Origin: Agromyces protaetiae
GTDB taxonomy: Bacteria > Actinomycetota > Actinomycetes > Actinomycetales > Microbacteriaceae
Length of the DNA stretch: 64,000 bases
Assembly (NCBI RefSeq): GCF_030866785.1
Contig: NZ_CP133018.1
Span: 1,364,001 to 1,428,000, forward strand
Direction: 5' to 3'
This document shows, piece by piece, positions 1 to 8,146 of this stretch (the first letter of the stretch is position 1; every line of letters starts with the position of its first letter). The notes beneath the pieces were generated by a model. The model ran no database searches. It was not told the origin of the DNA and saw only the letters and a program-made list of their open reading frames with translations. A program made the translations under genes and the position numbers.

Positions 1-2
1 CC

Positions 3-44
3 TGTCGGACGGGCGCGGCGGTCGCCGACGACACGGGCGACTGA
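3..44 (+). CDS. 3' end of an upstream gene (partial)
   Basis: The third frame from the window edge is open and ends at a TGA at 42-44, with G or C at nearly every third codon position, as in the real genes here. It would encode the last 13 residues of a protein (ending AVADDTGD). Nothing about function can be inferred from so short a tail, and it could be chance. Confidence 0.3.
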   Translation, partial: CRTGAAVADDTGD

Positions 45-147
45 GACGAGAGCAGTCTAGCGAGCGGATGCTTCGCATGAACGGTGAGCCGGTGGAATCA
101 TCCGCGCGGATGAGCCGGCCACTCAGGCGCCGAGCGCGCCGCGCGAC

Positions 148-795
148 TCAGGCGTCGAGCGCCTCGAACACCGCGCCGTTGAGACGGAACGAGGCGCGTG
201 CCTCGTCGATCAGCGCGTCGACCTCCGCCGGCTCGAGTGCGAGCGCATTCATGGCCTCGCGGTAGCGGCGCTTGTAGCGCACCGGGCCCTCCTCGAGGTC
301 GAAGTCGTAGAACGAGAGCTGTTCGGGCGTCGCGCCGTAGTGCCGTGAGACGAGCGCGGCGATGGCCTGGCCGCCCGAAAGGTCGCCGAGGTACCGGGTG
401 TAGTGGTGGGCGAGGTAGCGCACGTCGTCGTCGGCGAGCTCGCGCAGATGGGTCACGTACGCGGCGGTGGCGGGGAGCGGCGGGTGCGCCTCGCGCCAAT
501 CGGCCGCGCCGAGCGCTGCGAGGTCGGATTCGATGGCGGCGAAGCGCGCGAGCCTCGGGTCGAACACCTCGGGATCGCCGGCCCGGCTGCCGCGCTCCTC
601 GAGCGCTTCGTACACCCAGGCGTACTGAGCCAGGTAGCGCGTGTAGTCGTCGAGGGACAGCTCCCCTCCCATGAGCCTGGTGATGAATCCGCGGCTCTCG
701 GCGTTGCGATGATCGTCGGCCGTCGCGGCGCGGACGAGCGCGGCGACATCGAGCGGAGCGGTGCCGGCTGGAGCGGTGGGGGGAGCGATCGTCAT
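148..795 (-). CDS. hmuO: Heme oxygenase (biliverdin-producing)
   Basis: A 215-residue cytoplasmic heme oxygenase, which opens heme to biliverdin, CO and Fe2+ using reductant and O2, so that heme can serve as an iron source. The family hallmarks are visible: a likely proximal heme ligand His29 in DDHRNAE after a short N-terminal extension, and the distal-helix motif GDLSGGQ near residue 140. The length matches HmuO/HO-1 catalytic cores. ATG at 795 follows a GAAGGG ribosome site. A perfect iron box lies just upstream at 813-831, so expression is probably repressed by iron-loaded DtxR/IdeR. No heme-uptake genes are adjacent; the neighbour at 921 is divergent and unrelated. Family assignment is firm; the symbol is by analogy with corynebacterial HmuO. 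Confidence 0.93.
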   Translation of the reverse strand: MTIAPPTAPAGTAPLDVAALVRAATADDHRNAESRGFITRLMGGELSLDDYTRYLAQYAWVYEALEERGSRAGDPEVFDPRLARFAAIESDLAALGAADWREAHPPLPATAAYVTHLRELADDDVRYLAHHYTRYLGDLSGGQAIAALVSRHYGATPEQLSFYDFDLEEGPVRYKRRYREAMNALALEPAEVDALIDEARASFRLNGAVFEALDA

Positions 796-812
796 GGGGC
801 GCCCTTCGAGGA

Positions 813-831
813 TGAGGTAAGGCTTACCTCA
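813..831. promoter_or_regulatory. DtxR/IdeR iron box
   Basis: TGAGGTAAGGCTTACCTCA is a perfect 9-1-9 palindrome that closely matches the DtxR/IdeR consensus TTAGGTTAGSCTAACCTAA. It lies between a minus-strand -10-like TACGAT (833-838) and the heme oxygenase start at 795, where bound repressor would cover the transcription start. The divergent gene at 921 has its own -10 box 77 bases away and is less likely to be controlled. Confidence 0.9.
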
Positions 832-907
832 CATCGTAGACGGTGGCGTGCGCCGACGACACCCAGGACTCCGATTCCGTCGAGGGAACCGTGACGGTGG
901 CTCCACT

Positions 908-913
908 TAGGCT
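908..913 (+). promoter_or_regulatory. -10 box for a leaderless transcript
   Basis: TAGGCT ends seven bases before the ATG at 921, and no ribosome binding site lies between. This is the spacing expected when transcription starts at the A of the start codon. Confidence 0.6.
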
Positions 914-920
914 GCTCGCC

Positions 921-1793
921 ATGGAGTACGGATTCATCTTCACGGGCAGCGATCCCGAGCTCGCGGTCGAGCTCGCACCACTCGCCGAGGCCTCCGGCTG
1001 GGACGCGTTCTTCGTGTGGGAGGGCATCTGGGCGACCGACCCGTGGGCGACGCTCGCCGCCGCGGCCGTGCAGACCGAGCGCATCCGCCTCGGCACGATG
1101 CTGACGCCCGTCCCGCGCCGCCGTCCGTGGGAGCTGGCGGGCCAGACGATGACCGTCGACCGGCTCTCGCGTGGTCGGGTGATCCTCTCGGCCGGCCTCG
1201 GCGTACCGCAGTCGGTCGAAGACCGATTCTGGATCTTCGAGGACGATCCCGGCCGCCGCGCGCGGGCCGAGATGCTCGACGAGTCGCTCGAGCTGCTCGA
1301 GGCGATGTGGCGCGCTCAGCCGTTCGAGTTCGACGGCGAGCACTACCGCGCGCGCCGCACCGATGAGATGCTGCCGCTGCCGGTGGTGCAGCAGCCGCGG
1401 ATCCCGACCTGGGTGGTCGGCATGTGGCCGCGTCCGAAGTCGATGCAGCGCGTCGTGCGGGCCGACGGGTGGATTCCGAACTACGCGCCGCCCGGTGTGG
1501 AGCTCAGCGGCCCCGAGGAGCAGGCCGCTGTGTACACGCCCGCGGTCGCCGCCGAGGCGATCGCGTGGCTGCGTGCCGAGCGCGAGGCCGCGGGTCTCGC
1601 CGAGCGGCCGTTCGCGATCGTGCACGAGGGCACCACGAGCGCGACGGCGGCTTCGGCGGCCCGCGCAACCGTGCAGCCCTGGGCCGATGCGGGCGTCACC
1701 TGGTGGCTGGAGTCCGACTGGTCGGTGCCCGCCGACCGCGTCGAGGCGTACGCCCGCGAGCGTATCGCGGCGGGCCCGCCCGCCATCGGCTGA
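921..1793 (+). CDS. LLM-class flavin/F420-dependent oxidoreductase
   Basis: A 290-residue member of the bacterial luciferase-like TIM-barrel superfamily, cytoplasmic, which uses FMN or F420 to oxidise or reduce a small substrate. Visible family features are the N-terminal strand YGFIFTGSD, the RIRLGTMLTPVPRRRPWELA segment after strand 3, and the following SRGRVILSAGLG. I place the start at ATG 921 rather than the upstream GTG at 843 because homology begins there and TAGGCT sits seven bases upstream. Substrate and cofactor cannot be read from the sequence; the actinobacterial setting makes F420 plausible. It is transcribed away from the heme oxygenase and ends just before a convergent small membrane protein gene. 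Confidence 0.85.
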   Translation: MEYGFIFTGSDPELAVELAPLAEASGWDAFFVWEGIWATDPWATLAAAAVQTERIRLGTMLTPVPRRRPWELAGQTMTVDRLSRGRVILSAGLGVPQSVEDRFWIFEDDPGRRARAEMLDESLELLEAMWRAQPFEFDGEHYRARRTDEMLPLPVVQQPRIPTWVVGMWPRPKSMQRVVRADGWIPNYAPPGVELSGPEEQAAVYTPAVAAEAIAWLRAEREAAGLAERPFAIVHEGTTSATAASAARATVQPWADAGVTWWLESDWSVPADRVEAYARERIAAGPPAIG

Positions 1794-1799
1794 AGCGAC

Positions 1800-2033
1800 T
1801 CAGGCGAGCCGCTCGTCCTCCGGGCGTACGAGCCCGTCGCCATTGCGCCGGTCACGGCTCGACTGGATGAGCGTGACCACGCCCCAGCCGAAGGCGATGC
1901 CGCCGACGAACGTGAACGCGTGCAGCCATGATGGGCCGCCCATGACGTCGGCGACCAGCGCGACGACGCCGACCAGGATGCCGCCGAACAGATACCCGAG
2001 TGCAGCAGCCTCCCGGGTGGTGAAGTTCTTCAT
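1800..2033 (-). CDS. Small two-helix membrane protein
   Basis: A 77-residue protein with two hydrophobic helices (about residues 10-30 and 36-56) and a charged tail rich in Arg and Asp. I do not recognise the family. ATG at 2033 (MKNFTTREA) is preferred because TACATT on the minus strand (2041-2046) ends seven bases upstream, the leaderless arrangement seen repeatedly here. It is divergent from the LuxR gene at 2147. Confidence 0.7.
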   Translation of the reverse strand: MKNFTTREAAALGYLFGGILVGVVALVADVMGGPSWLHAFTFVGGIAFGWGVVTLIQSSRDRRNGDGLVRPEDERLA

Positions 2034-2146
2034 GCGGATGAATGTATAGCGACCGGGCCCGAGGGCCGGTGGCGATGCAGTGGTTCCTACCAGCCGTCGC
2101 CGTGGCCGCTCCGCGTTCGCGTCCTCAACGCCCATAAGGTGGAGAT
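2034..2146. promoter_or_regulatory. Divergent promoter region
   Basis: This 113-base gap holds the minus-strand -10 TACATT (2041-2046) for the small membrane protein. It also holds the plus-strand -10 TAAGGT (2135-2140), six bases before the LuxR-family ATG at 2147. GGAG (2141-2144) between that box and the ATG could instead act as a ribosome site. I see no clear operator dyad. Confidence 0.5.
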
Positions 2147-4510
2147 ATGCCCCCGGTTCGTTCGCAGGTCGCGCTCGTCCGGGACCGGCTGTTCGGACCG
2201 CTCGACGGGCCCGCGAGAATCGTCGCCGTCGTGGGCGCGCGGGGCGCAGGGGTGAGCACGGTGCTGCAACAGTGGCGCGAACGCCACGAGACCGCCGTGC
2301 ACGTAGCTCCCGCGAGTCTGCCCGAGCTGCCGCCCCACGAGGCCTCGGGCGCCGTGCTCGTCATCGATCACGGCGACCATCTCGCGAGCGCTGAGTGGCA
2401 CCAGCTGCGCCGTCTGCTCGACGCCTCCCCGCAGTTGCGCATCCGGCTCGGCGTCCGCAGTCTGCACGGGCTGCCACCCGAGCTCGAGGTGGAGGTCGTC
2501 GACGACCTGGCGTTCACGCCGGAGGAACTCGGTGACTACCTCAGGGAGAACGCATCGCGGGCGGACCCCGGTGCGGTGTTCCTCGCCACCGCCGGACATG
2601 CCCGCGCCGTGCGGGCGATCGTGACCAGCGGCGTCACGCGTCGCGACCGCTTCGCCACGGTGCTCACCGCGGCAGCGGGCGGGATCGGGCTGCCTGCGGC
2701 CGCGTCGCGGCTCGCGGTGCCGAGCGCCCTCACCCCGAGCATCGTCGCCGCACTCGGCGGTCCGGACGACTTCATCGAACGGGCCGAGCGCGATGGACTC
2801 GGCTCGTGGACTCCCGGTGGCGGGCCGCCGGTGTTCACGCTCACCCCGCTCGTCCGGGCGGCCACCGCGGCGACGCACCCGGTTCCTGCGGACGATCGGC
2901 GCGGCATCCGGCAGTCGGCCGCCGCCCAGCTCCTTGACGAGGAGGCCTGGCTCGCGGCGATCGTCGAGGGCGCGCAATCCGGGCGCCTCGACCTCGTCGA
3001 CGTAGCGCTGAAACGCGGCGGCATGTCCGTGCTCTGGGACCACGGGCCCGCGATCGTCCGGGTGCTTCGTGGAGTGCCGGTCGCCCAGCTGCGTCGCTGG
3101 CCGGTCATCGCGATGGCGCAAGCGCTCGTGCTGAACGCTCGCCGCCAGCACGCCATCCGTGCCGCGGAGCTGATGGGCATCGCGCTCCTCGGCATCCAGA
3201 CCAGCGCTCGATCGTCGCCCGACCGGGCGCTGCTGCGCGTCATCGAGAGCGTCGCCCGCCGGCTCACCGGCTTCGGCGACGGCGGGGTCAAAGCGGCGCG
3301 CGCCGCCGCCCGGACGCTCGACGAGATGCCGCCGGCCGCGCTCGAGGACCTCGCAGGACTGCTCGGCGATCTCCGGGTGCACGCGGGGATCAGCCTGCTG
3401 TACGGCGGACACCTCGACGAGGCGCGGCTGCAGCTCGAGCGCGCGGCCGCCGCGCCGAGTCGCGTCGGCATCGAGCTCATGGCGATCGGCGGCGTCGCCA
3501 TGGTCGAGGCACTCAAGGGTGACATCCACGCGGCGCGTCGGTGGACCGCGCTCGCGGAGGCACGGACGTGGCCGACCGACATCGTCGACGAGTATCCGGG
3601 GAGCATGCTGCGCATCGCGCAGGCCTTGGTCGCACTCGAAGCCGGACGGTTCGCGGACGCACGCGATCGGATCGCGACGATCTGGCCGATCATCGACACG
3701 ATCGAGCACTGGCCGATCCTCGGCTACGTCCGCGCACTCATCGATGTCCGCAGGGGCGCACCCGAGGACGGTCTCGAGGCGCTTCGGCTGCTCCGTCAAC
3801 GGCGTGGCGGCCGGCTCGGCTCCGCGTCCGCCTCGGCACGCCTGCTCGATCTCGCAGAATCGACGCTGGCGCTCGCCGCGGGTGATCTGGCGACGGCCCG
3901 GCGGCTGAAGCCCGGTGCCGCCGATCACCCGTGGATCTGGCTGGGGGCGGCGAGGGTCGCCGTGTTCGAAGGCGACGACGATCGCGCCTTCTCGCTCCTC
4001 GGACGGGTCCGGGCGGTCACGCCCCGCGATCGCCTGGGCCTGCTGAGCCTCGAGGCGGTCCTGCTCCGGCGGCTCGGCCGATCCGACGAGGCCGGCGACG
4101 TCGCCCGGCGTGCGGATGCGCTCGTGCGGGGCGCCGGGGTGCTCACGCCGCTCGCCCTCGTGCCGGCGAGCGATCAGGACCTGTTCACGCTCGATCTGCC
4201 CGATGCGCCGCGGGGCCTCGATGACGTGTCGGCCGCTCCGCGGCTCACCGACCGCGAGCTCGTCGTCCTCCAGCAGCTGGTCCACACCTCGCGACTGCAC
4301 GACATCGCGACGTCGCTGCACGTGTCGGAGAACACATTGAAGACGCAACGCCGGTCGTTGTACCGCAAGCTCGGAGCGACATCCCGTGAGGAGGCGCTCG
4401 CTCGAGCGCTGGCTCACGGCCTGATCGACGACACCGTCGCGCCGACGCGCGCGATGAATGGCACCGACAGCAGCACGAGCGACACCGCCACCGCGAACAG
4501 GAGCGGGTAG
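2147..4510 (+). CDS. Large LuxR-family regulator with degenerate P-loop
   Basis: A 787-residue transcription factor with the layout of MalT/LAL-type regulators: an N-terminal nucleotide-binding-like region, a long helical repeat-rich middle, and a C-terminal LuxR helix-turn-helix (about 700-762, LTDRELVVLQQL then SENTLKTQRRSLYRKL). The Walker A position reads GARGAGVST (30-38), with Val36 where the catalytic Lys belongs. A Walker-B-like strand, AVLVIDHGDHL, is still present, so ATP hydrolysis is doubtful. The last 97 bases overlap the 3' end of the convergent MFS gene; the residues after the HTH are low-complexity and may be dispensable. Target genes are unknown, with the neighbouring exporter the obvious candidate. 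Start is ATG 2147, behind TAAGGT and GGAG. Confidence 0.85.
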   Translation: MPPVRSQVALVRDRLFGPLDGPARIVAVVGARGAGVSTVLQQWRERHETAVHVAPASLPELPPHEASGAVLVIDHGDHLASAEWHQLRRLLDASPQLRIRLGVRSLHGLPPELEVEVVDDLAFTPEELGDYLRENASRADPGAVFLATAGHARAVRAIVTSGVTRRDRFATVLTAAAGGIGLPAAASRLAVPSALTPSIVAALGGPDDFIERAERDGLGSWTPGGGPPVFTLTPLVRAATAATHPVPADDRRGIRQSAAAQLLDEEAWLAAIVEGAQSGRLDLVDVALKRGGMSVLWDHGPAIVRVLRGVPVAQLRRWPVIAMAQALVLNARRQHAIRAAELMGIALLGIQTSARSSPDRALLRVIESVARRLTGFGDGGVKAARAAARTLDEMPPAALEDLAGLLGDLRVHAGISLLYGGHLDEARLQLERAAAAPSRVGIELMAIGGVAMVEALKGDIHAARRWTALAEARTWPTDIVDEYPGSMLRIAQALVALEAGRFADARDRIATIWPIIDTIEHWPILGYVRALIDVRRGAPEDGLEALRLLRQRRGGRLGSASASARLLDLAESTLALAAGDLATARRLKPGAADHPWIWLGAARVAVFEGDDDRAFSLLGRVRAVTPRDRLGLLSLEAVLLRRLGRSDEAGDVARRADALVRGAGVLTPLALVPASDQDLFTLDLPDAPRGLDDVSAAPRLTDRELVVLQQLVHTSRLHDIATSLHVSENTLKTQRRSLYRKLGATSREEALARALAHGLIDDTVAPTRAMNGTDSSTSDTATANRSG

Positions 4511-5610
4511 ACGCCGCCGCTGAGCGTGAGGAGCACGCCGGCGATCGCGGGCGCGAGCATCTGCGGGACGATGGTGGCGAGCCCGAGCACGCCGAGGTCT
4601 CGCCCGTGATCGGCGTTCGAGGGCAGCACATCGATCATGAGCGCCAGGTCGGCGCTCAGGTACACCCCGCGGCCGACCCCGCCGATCACCGCGAACAGCA
4701 GCAGCCCGGTGAGGTCCGGGAAGGCGATCGGGAGGAGCAGTGCGACCGCGAGCACCGCGGTCGCGCCGATGATCCATGGCCGGCGTGCGTCGCCGACGAG
4801 CTTGGAGCCGGCGACCGCGCCGACCACGATGCAGGCGATGTGCGTGCCGATCAGCAGGCTCACGGTGCTGCCGGCATCGGCGACCGAGGCATCCGTGAAC
4901 GCCATCACGATGTAGAGCAGGTAGCCCATCACCAGCTGATGGCCGAGGATCATGAGGAACCGGGCGGCGAACACGAGCCTCAGGTCGCGGGACTTCCAGG
5001 CCTCGCGTGCCGGGGTCGACGGGGGAGCGGCCTCAGGGGGTGAGCGATCCGGAGCCGCGAGCGTGAACCCGACCATGACCACGACGAGCACGACGGCGAG
5101 CACGACGTACACCGTGCCCGACGAGCTCGCGCCCTGTCCTGCGACGCCGGCCCCGATTGCGATGCCGATCGCCGCGCCACCGCCGTACACCGCGGCCGCC
5201 CGGGGTCGTGACGGCTGATCCACCCGGTCGGCGACGATCGCGTCCAGCGGGGCTTCGACCGTGTTCAGGAACGGTTGCAGGATGAGCCATCCGAGCGCGA
5301 TGGCCCACACCGCCTCGGCCTGACCGAGCAGGAGCATCGCGACCGCGCTCGCGAGTGCGCCGCCGACGATCCAGGGCGAGCGCCGTCCCCATCTGGACCG
5401 TGTGCGGTCGGACAGCGCTCCCGCGAGCGGATGCACCGCGAAGGTGACGAGCGACGACGCGGTCATGATCAGCGCGAGGGTGAGCTCCTTCCCCTCGGGG
5501 TCCGCGACGGCGACCTGGGCCGGTACGAGGACACCGGCGATCGCGCCGTACATGACGTTCAGGGCCAGGCTGGCGACCAGGAGCGGCCACAGCAGCCGGG
5601 ATGGGGGCAT
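4414..5610 (-). CDS. MFS transporter
   Basis: A roughly 398-residue major facilitator protein with about 12 transmembrane helices. The loop 2-3 motif A appears as GALSDRTRSRWGRR, typical of drug or sugar proton antiporters and symporters. ATG at 5610 (MPPSRLLWPLL) is preferred because GGAAGA lies about seven bases upstream; an in-frame GTG at 5634 would add eight residues. The 3' end overlaps the 3' end of the LuxR-family gene by 97 bases, so the two messages would be antisense there. The substrate cannot be predicted; sequences of this kind are often annotated as sugar or multidrug permeases. Confidence 0.85.
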   Translation of the reverse strand: MPPSRLLWPLLVASLALNVMYGAIAGVLVPAQVAVADPEGKELTLALIMTASSLVTFAVHPLAGALSDRTRSRWGRRSPWIVGGALASAVAMLLLGQAEAVWAIALGWLILQPFLNTVEAPLDAIVADRVDQPSRPRAAAVYGGGAAIGIAIGAGVAGQGASSSGTVYVVLAVVLVVVMVGFTLAAPDRSPPEAAPPSTPAREAWKSRDLRLVFAARFLMILGHQLVMGYLLYIVMAFTDASVADAGSTVSLLIGTHIACIVVGAVAGSKLVGDARRPWIIGATAVLAVALLLPIAFPDLTGLLLFAVIGGVGRGVYLSADLALMIDVLPSNADHGRDLGVLGLATIVPQMLAPAIAGVLLTLSGGVYPLLFAVAVSLVLLSVPFIARVGATVSSIRP

Positions 5611-5782
5611 CTGCGCATTCTTCCAGAGCCGCACGGGGTGGGGTGGCCGGGGGTGAGTTCGGGGGTGAATAGGTCGCGGTCCGCGACGATCGCCCGGTGC
5701 GACATCGGCACGCTCGGGGAAAGACAGCCGATGGCTGCCGTGCGCCGTCGTGCGCGCGCATCACCCCCAGGAGTCGCAGATC
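5611..5782. promoter_or_regulatory. Intergenic leader with dyad and short hairpin
   Basis: Upstream of the surface-protein gene lie two copies of CGGGGGTGA (near 5649 and 5660), then a perfect 15-base dyad GTCGCGGTCCGCGAC (5673-5687) and a small hairpin CAGCC-GAT-GGCTG (5725-5737). The dyad could be an operator for either divergent gene. AGGAG at 5769-5773 is the ribosome site for GTG 5783. I compared the GGGGGTGAAT stretch with the c-di-AMP riboswitch and found the rest of that consensus missing. Confidence 0.4.
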
Positions 5783-8059
5783 GTGAACGCTCACCATCCA
5801 GATCCGCCGCGTCGGAGACGCGGCCGAACACTCGCCAAGACGGCGTTCGCCGCCGTCGCGGCCACCATGCTCGTCGCCGGCGGTGCGACCGCCGCGCACG
5901 CGGTCGAGTCGACCGTCCCGGTCTCGCCGAACCCGCCGCTGGCCGACCGCTGCGACCTCGACCTCGCCATCAGCATCGACCTGTCGAACTCGGTGACCGA
6001 CACGCAGCTCGCGCAGGCCCGTGCCGAGCTCTCCGGGCTCGTGGCGGCACTCGAGGGCTACCCCGTGAATCTCGCGGTGCACAACTTCGCCTCGAACGCG
6101 CCGGCGACCTCGGCTGCGTCGAACGCGCCGCTGCCCCTCACCTCGCTGGCGGACGCTGATGGCGTCGCGGCGATCGATGCGTACGTCAACGGCCTGCAGC
6201 GGCCGACGTCGGCTCAGGGCGGGACCAACTGGGATCGTGCGTTCGCCGAGATCGCGGACTCCACGGAGGCGTACGACGCGCTGCTGTTCATGACGGACGG
6301 CAACCCGACCCAGTACAACAGCCCCGCGCAGGGCCCGGGCAACTCGACGAACCAGGCCACGATCGACGCCGCCGTGACGAGCGCCAACGCGGTGAAGGCC
6401 GAAGGCGTGCGCGTGGTCCCGATCGGGGTCAACGACAACCTTTCCGGCAATGCGCTGGAGCAGTTCCGCGAGCACATCGAGCAGGTCTCGGGGCCGGTCG
6501 AGGGCAGCGACTACTACATCGCGGGCTTCACCGGTCTGCAGGACACGCTGATCGAGATCATCAACGCGAACTGCGCCTCGATCGACCTCGAGAAGGTGGG
6601 CGAACTCGCCGACGGCGCCACGGGCGCGGTCGGCGACCGCATCGACTATGCCTTCACGGTGACGAACACGGGCACGGTCACGCTCACCGGCGTCACCCTG
6701 GCAGACCCGAAGCCAGGACTGTCGGAGATCGAGTTCGGTGTCTGGCCCGGTGCACCCGGCGTGCTGGCGCCTGGTGCCTCGGTCCACGCGACCGCGAGCT
6801 ACCTGCTGACCGAAGCGGATGTCTCGGACGGGGAGGTCGCGAACGTGGCCGCCACCTCGGGGCTGCCGCCGGCCGGTGCCGCGGTGACCGATGAGTCGCC
6901 TGCGCTGGTCGTGCTGCCCGAGCCGGCCCCCGGCATCGACCTCGTCAAGAACGGCGCCGTGAACGGCAGCTCGATCGACTACACCTTCACCGTCACGAAC
7001 ACCGGCAACACCGTGCTCACGGGCGTCTCGATCACGGATGAGCTCGACGGGATCTCGGAGATCGTGTACGGCACCTGGCCGGGCGCGGCGGGCGTGCTCG
7101 CGCCGGGCCAGTCGGTCACCGCGACCGCGACCTACGTCATCACGCAGGCCGATCGGGACGCGGGCGAGGTCGTGAACACCGCGACCGCGACGGGGACGCC
7201 GCCGAGCGGCCCGGATGTCTCGGACGAGGATGGACACGAGCAGCCGCTGCCCGCGGCGCCTGGGATCCAGCTCGTGAAGACCGGCGCCGTCGACGGTTCG
7301 GCGATCGACTACACCTTTACGGTCACGAACACTGGCAACGTGACGCTGACGTCGGTGAACGTCGCCGATGAGCTCGAGGGCCTCTCGGAGATCGTGTACG
7401 GCACGTGGCCGGGCGAGGCCGGCGTGCTCGCGCCGGGCCAGTCGGTCACCGCGACCGCGACCTACGTCATCACGCAGGCCGACCGCGACGCGGGTGCGGT
7501 CGTGAACACCGCGACCGCGACGGGCACCCCGCCGAGCGGCCCGAACGTCTCCGACGAGGACGACCACGAGCAGCCGCTGGTGCCGTCCCCGGCGATCCAG
7601 CTGGTCAAGACGGGTTCGCTGACGGATGGCACGATCGCGTACGAGTTCATGGTGACGAACACGGGCAATGTGACGCTGTCAGGCGTCTCGATCGCCGATG
7701 AGCTTCAGGGCCTGTCGGAGATCGTGTTCGGCACGTGGCCGGGCGAGGCCGGCGTGCTCGCGCCGGGCCAGTCGGTCACCGCGACCGCCTCCTACCGGGT
7801 CACCGACGCCGACCGCGCCGCAGGCTCGGTCACGAACTCCGCGACCGCCACCGGTCTCCCCCCTGCCGGCCCGGCGGTCGCGGATGAGGACGGCGTCGAG
7901 GTGTCGACCCCGGCGCCGCCCACGAAGCCCACGGCACCGCTTGCCGACACGGGCTTCGACGGTGAGCGACTCGCCGGCGTCGGCGTGCTCGCCGCGCTGA
8001 CGCTGCTCCTCGGAGCGGGCGCGCTGTTCGTCCAGCGCCGCATCCGCGCCGGCGCGTAG
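5783..8059 (+). CDS. LAXTG-anchored surface protein: VWA domain plus four DUF11-like repeats
   Basis: A 758-residue secreted protein predicted to be bound to the cell wall. In order: an Arg-rich n-region and Sec signal peptide ending near residue 40 (ATAAHA); a von Willebrand factor A domain (about 60-245) with an intact MIDAS motif D66-L-S-N-S70 and later TDG; four DUF11-like beta-sandwich repeats of 107-118 residues (about 267-710); then the sorting signal LADTG (720-724), a hydrophobic helix and a basic tail. LAXTG is the type recognised by actinobacterial class E sortases. GTG at 5783 is chosen because AGGAG lies nine bases upstream and the signal peptide follows directly. The MIDAS domain suggests metal-dependent adhesion. 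A strong terminator follows. Confidence 0.88.
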   Translation: MNAHHPDPPRRRRGRTLAKTAFAAVAATMLVAGGATAAHAVESTVPVSPNPPLADRCDLDLAISIDLSNSVTDTQLAQARAELSGLVAALEGYPVNLAVHNFASNAPATSAASNAPLPLTSLADADGVAAIDAYVNGLQRPTSAQGGTNWDRAFAEIADSTEAYDALLFMTDGNPTQYNSPAQGPGNSTNQATIDAAVTSANAVKAEGVRVVPIGVNDNLSGNALEQFREHIEQVSGPVEGSDYYIAGFTGLQDTLIEIINANCASIDLEKVGELADGATGAVGDRIDYAFTVTNTGTVTLTGVTLADPKPGLSEIEFGVWPGAPGVLAPGASVHATASYLLTEADVSDGEVANVAATSGLPPAGAAVTDESPALVVLPEPAPGIDLVKNGAVNGSSIDYTFTVTNTGNTVLTGVSITDELDGISEIVYGTWPGAAGVLAPGQSVTATATYVITQADRDAGEVVNTATATGTPPSGPDVSDEDGHEQPLPAAPGIQLVKTGAVDGSAIDYTFTVTNTGNVTLTSVNVADELEGLSEIVYGTWPGEAGVLAPGQSVTATATYVITQADRDAGAVVNTATATGTPPSGPNVSDEDDHEQPLVPSPAIQLVKTGSLTDGTIAYEFMVTNTGNVTLSGVSIADELQGLSEIVFGTWPGEAGVLAPGQSVTATASYRVTDADRAAGSVTNSATATGLPPAGPAVADEDGVEVSTPAPPTKPTAPLADTGFDGERLAGVGVLAALTLLLGAGALFVQRRIRAGA
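6581..7915 (+). repeat. Four in-frame 0.33-kb repeats encoding DUF11-like domains
   Basis: Units begin at 6581, 6935, 7265 and 7595. The second and third are exactly 330 bases. Each encodes I-D/Q-L-x-K ... Y-x-F-x-V-T-N-T-G ... G-V-L-A-P-G ... A-T. Units 2-4 share long identical nucleotide runs around the [12 protein letters not shown] segment, suggesting recent duplication or gene conversion, while unit 1 is more diverged. Confidence 0.85.
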
Positions 8060-8073
8060 TCGAACGCACACCA

Positions 8074-8109
8074 CACGACCCCCGCGGCCTTCGGGTCGCG
8101 GGGGTCGTG
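8074..8109. terminator. Bidirectional terminator between convergent genes
   Basis: Perfect 13-base arms (CACGACCCCCGCG at 8074-8086 and its complement at 8097-8109) flank a 10-base loop. It lies between the convergent surface-protein and dhaK genes. There is no long T run, as usual for GC-rich actinobacteria. Confidence 0.8.
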
Positions 8110-8146
8110 CTGTGCCTGACCGGTCCCGGATCGAGGACGCGCGGCG

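Noticed and set aside
2087..4777. An 896-residue minus-strand open frame opposite the LuxR-family gene
   Set aside because: Shadow of a real gene in high-GC DNA; no recognisable domain and wrong codon-position bias.
5641..5782. Possible c-di-AMP riboswitch before the surface-protein gene
   Set aside because: GGGGGTGAAT resembles one conserved segment, but the remaining conserved blocks of that riboswitch are absent and the region is too short.
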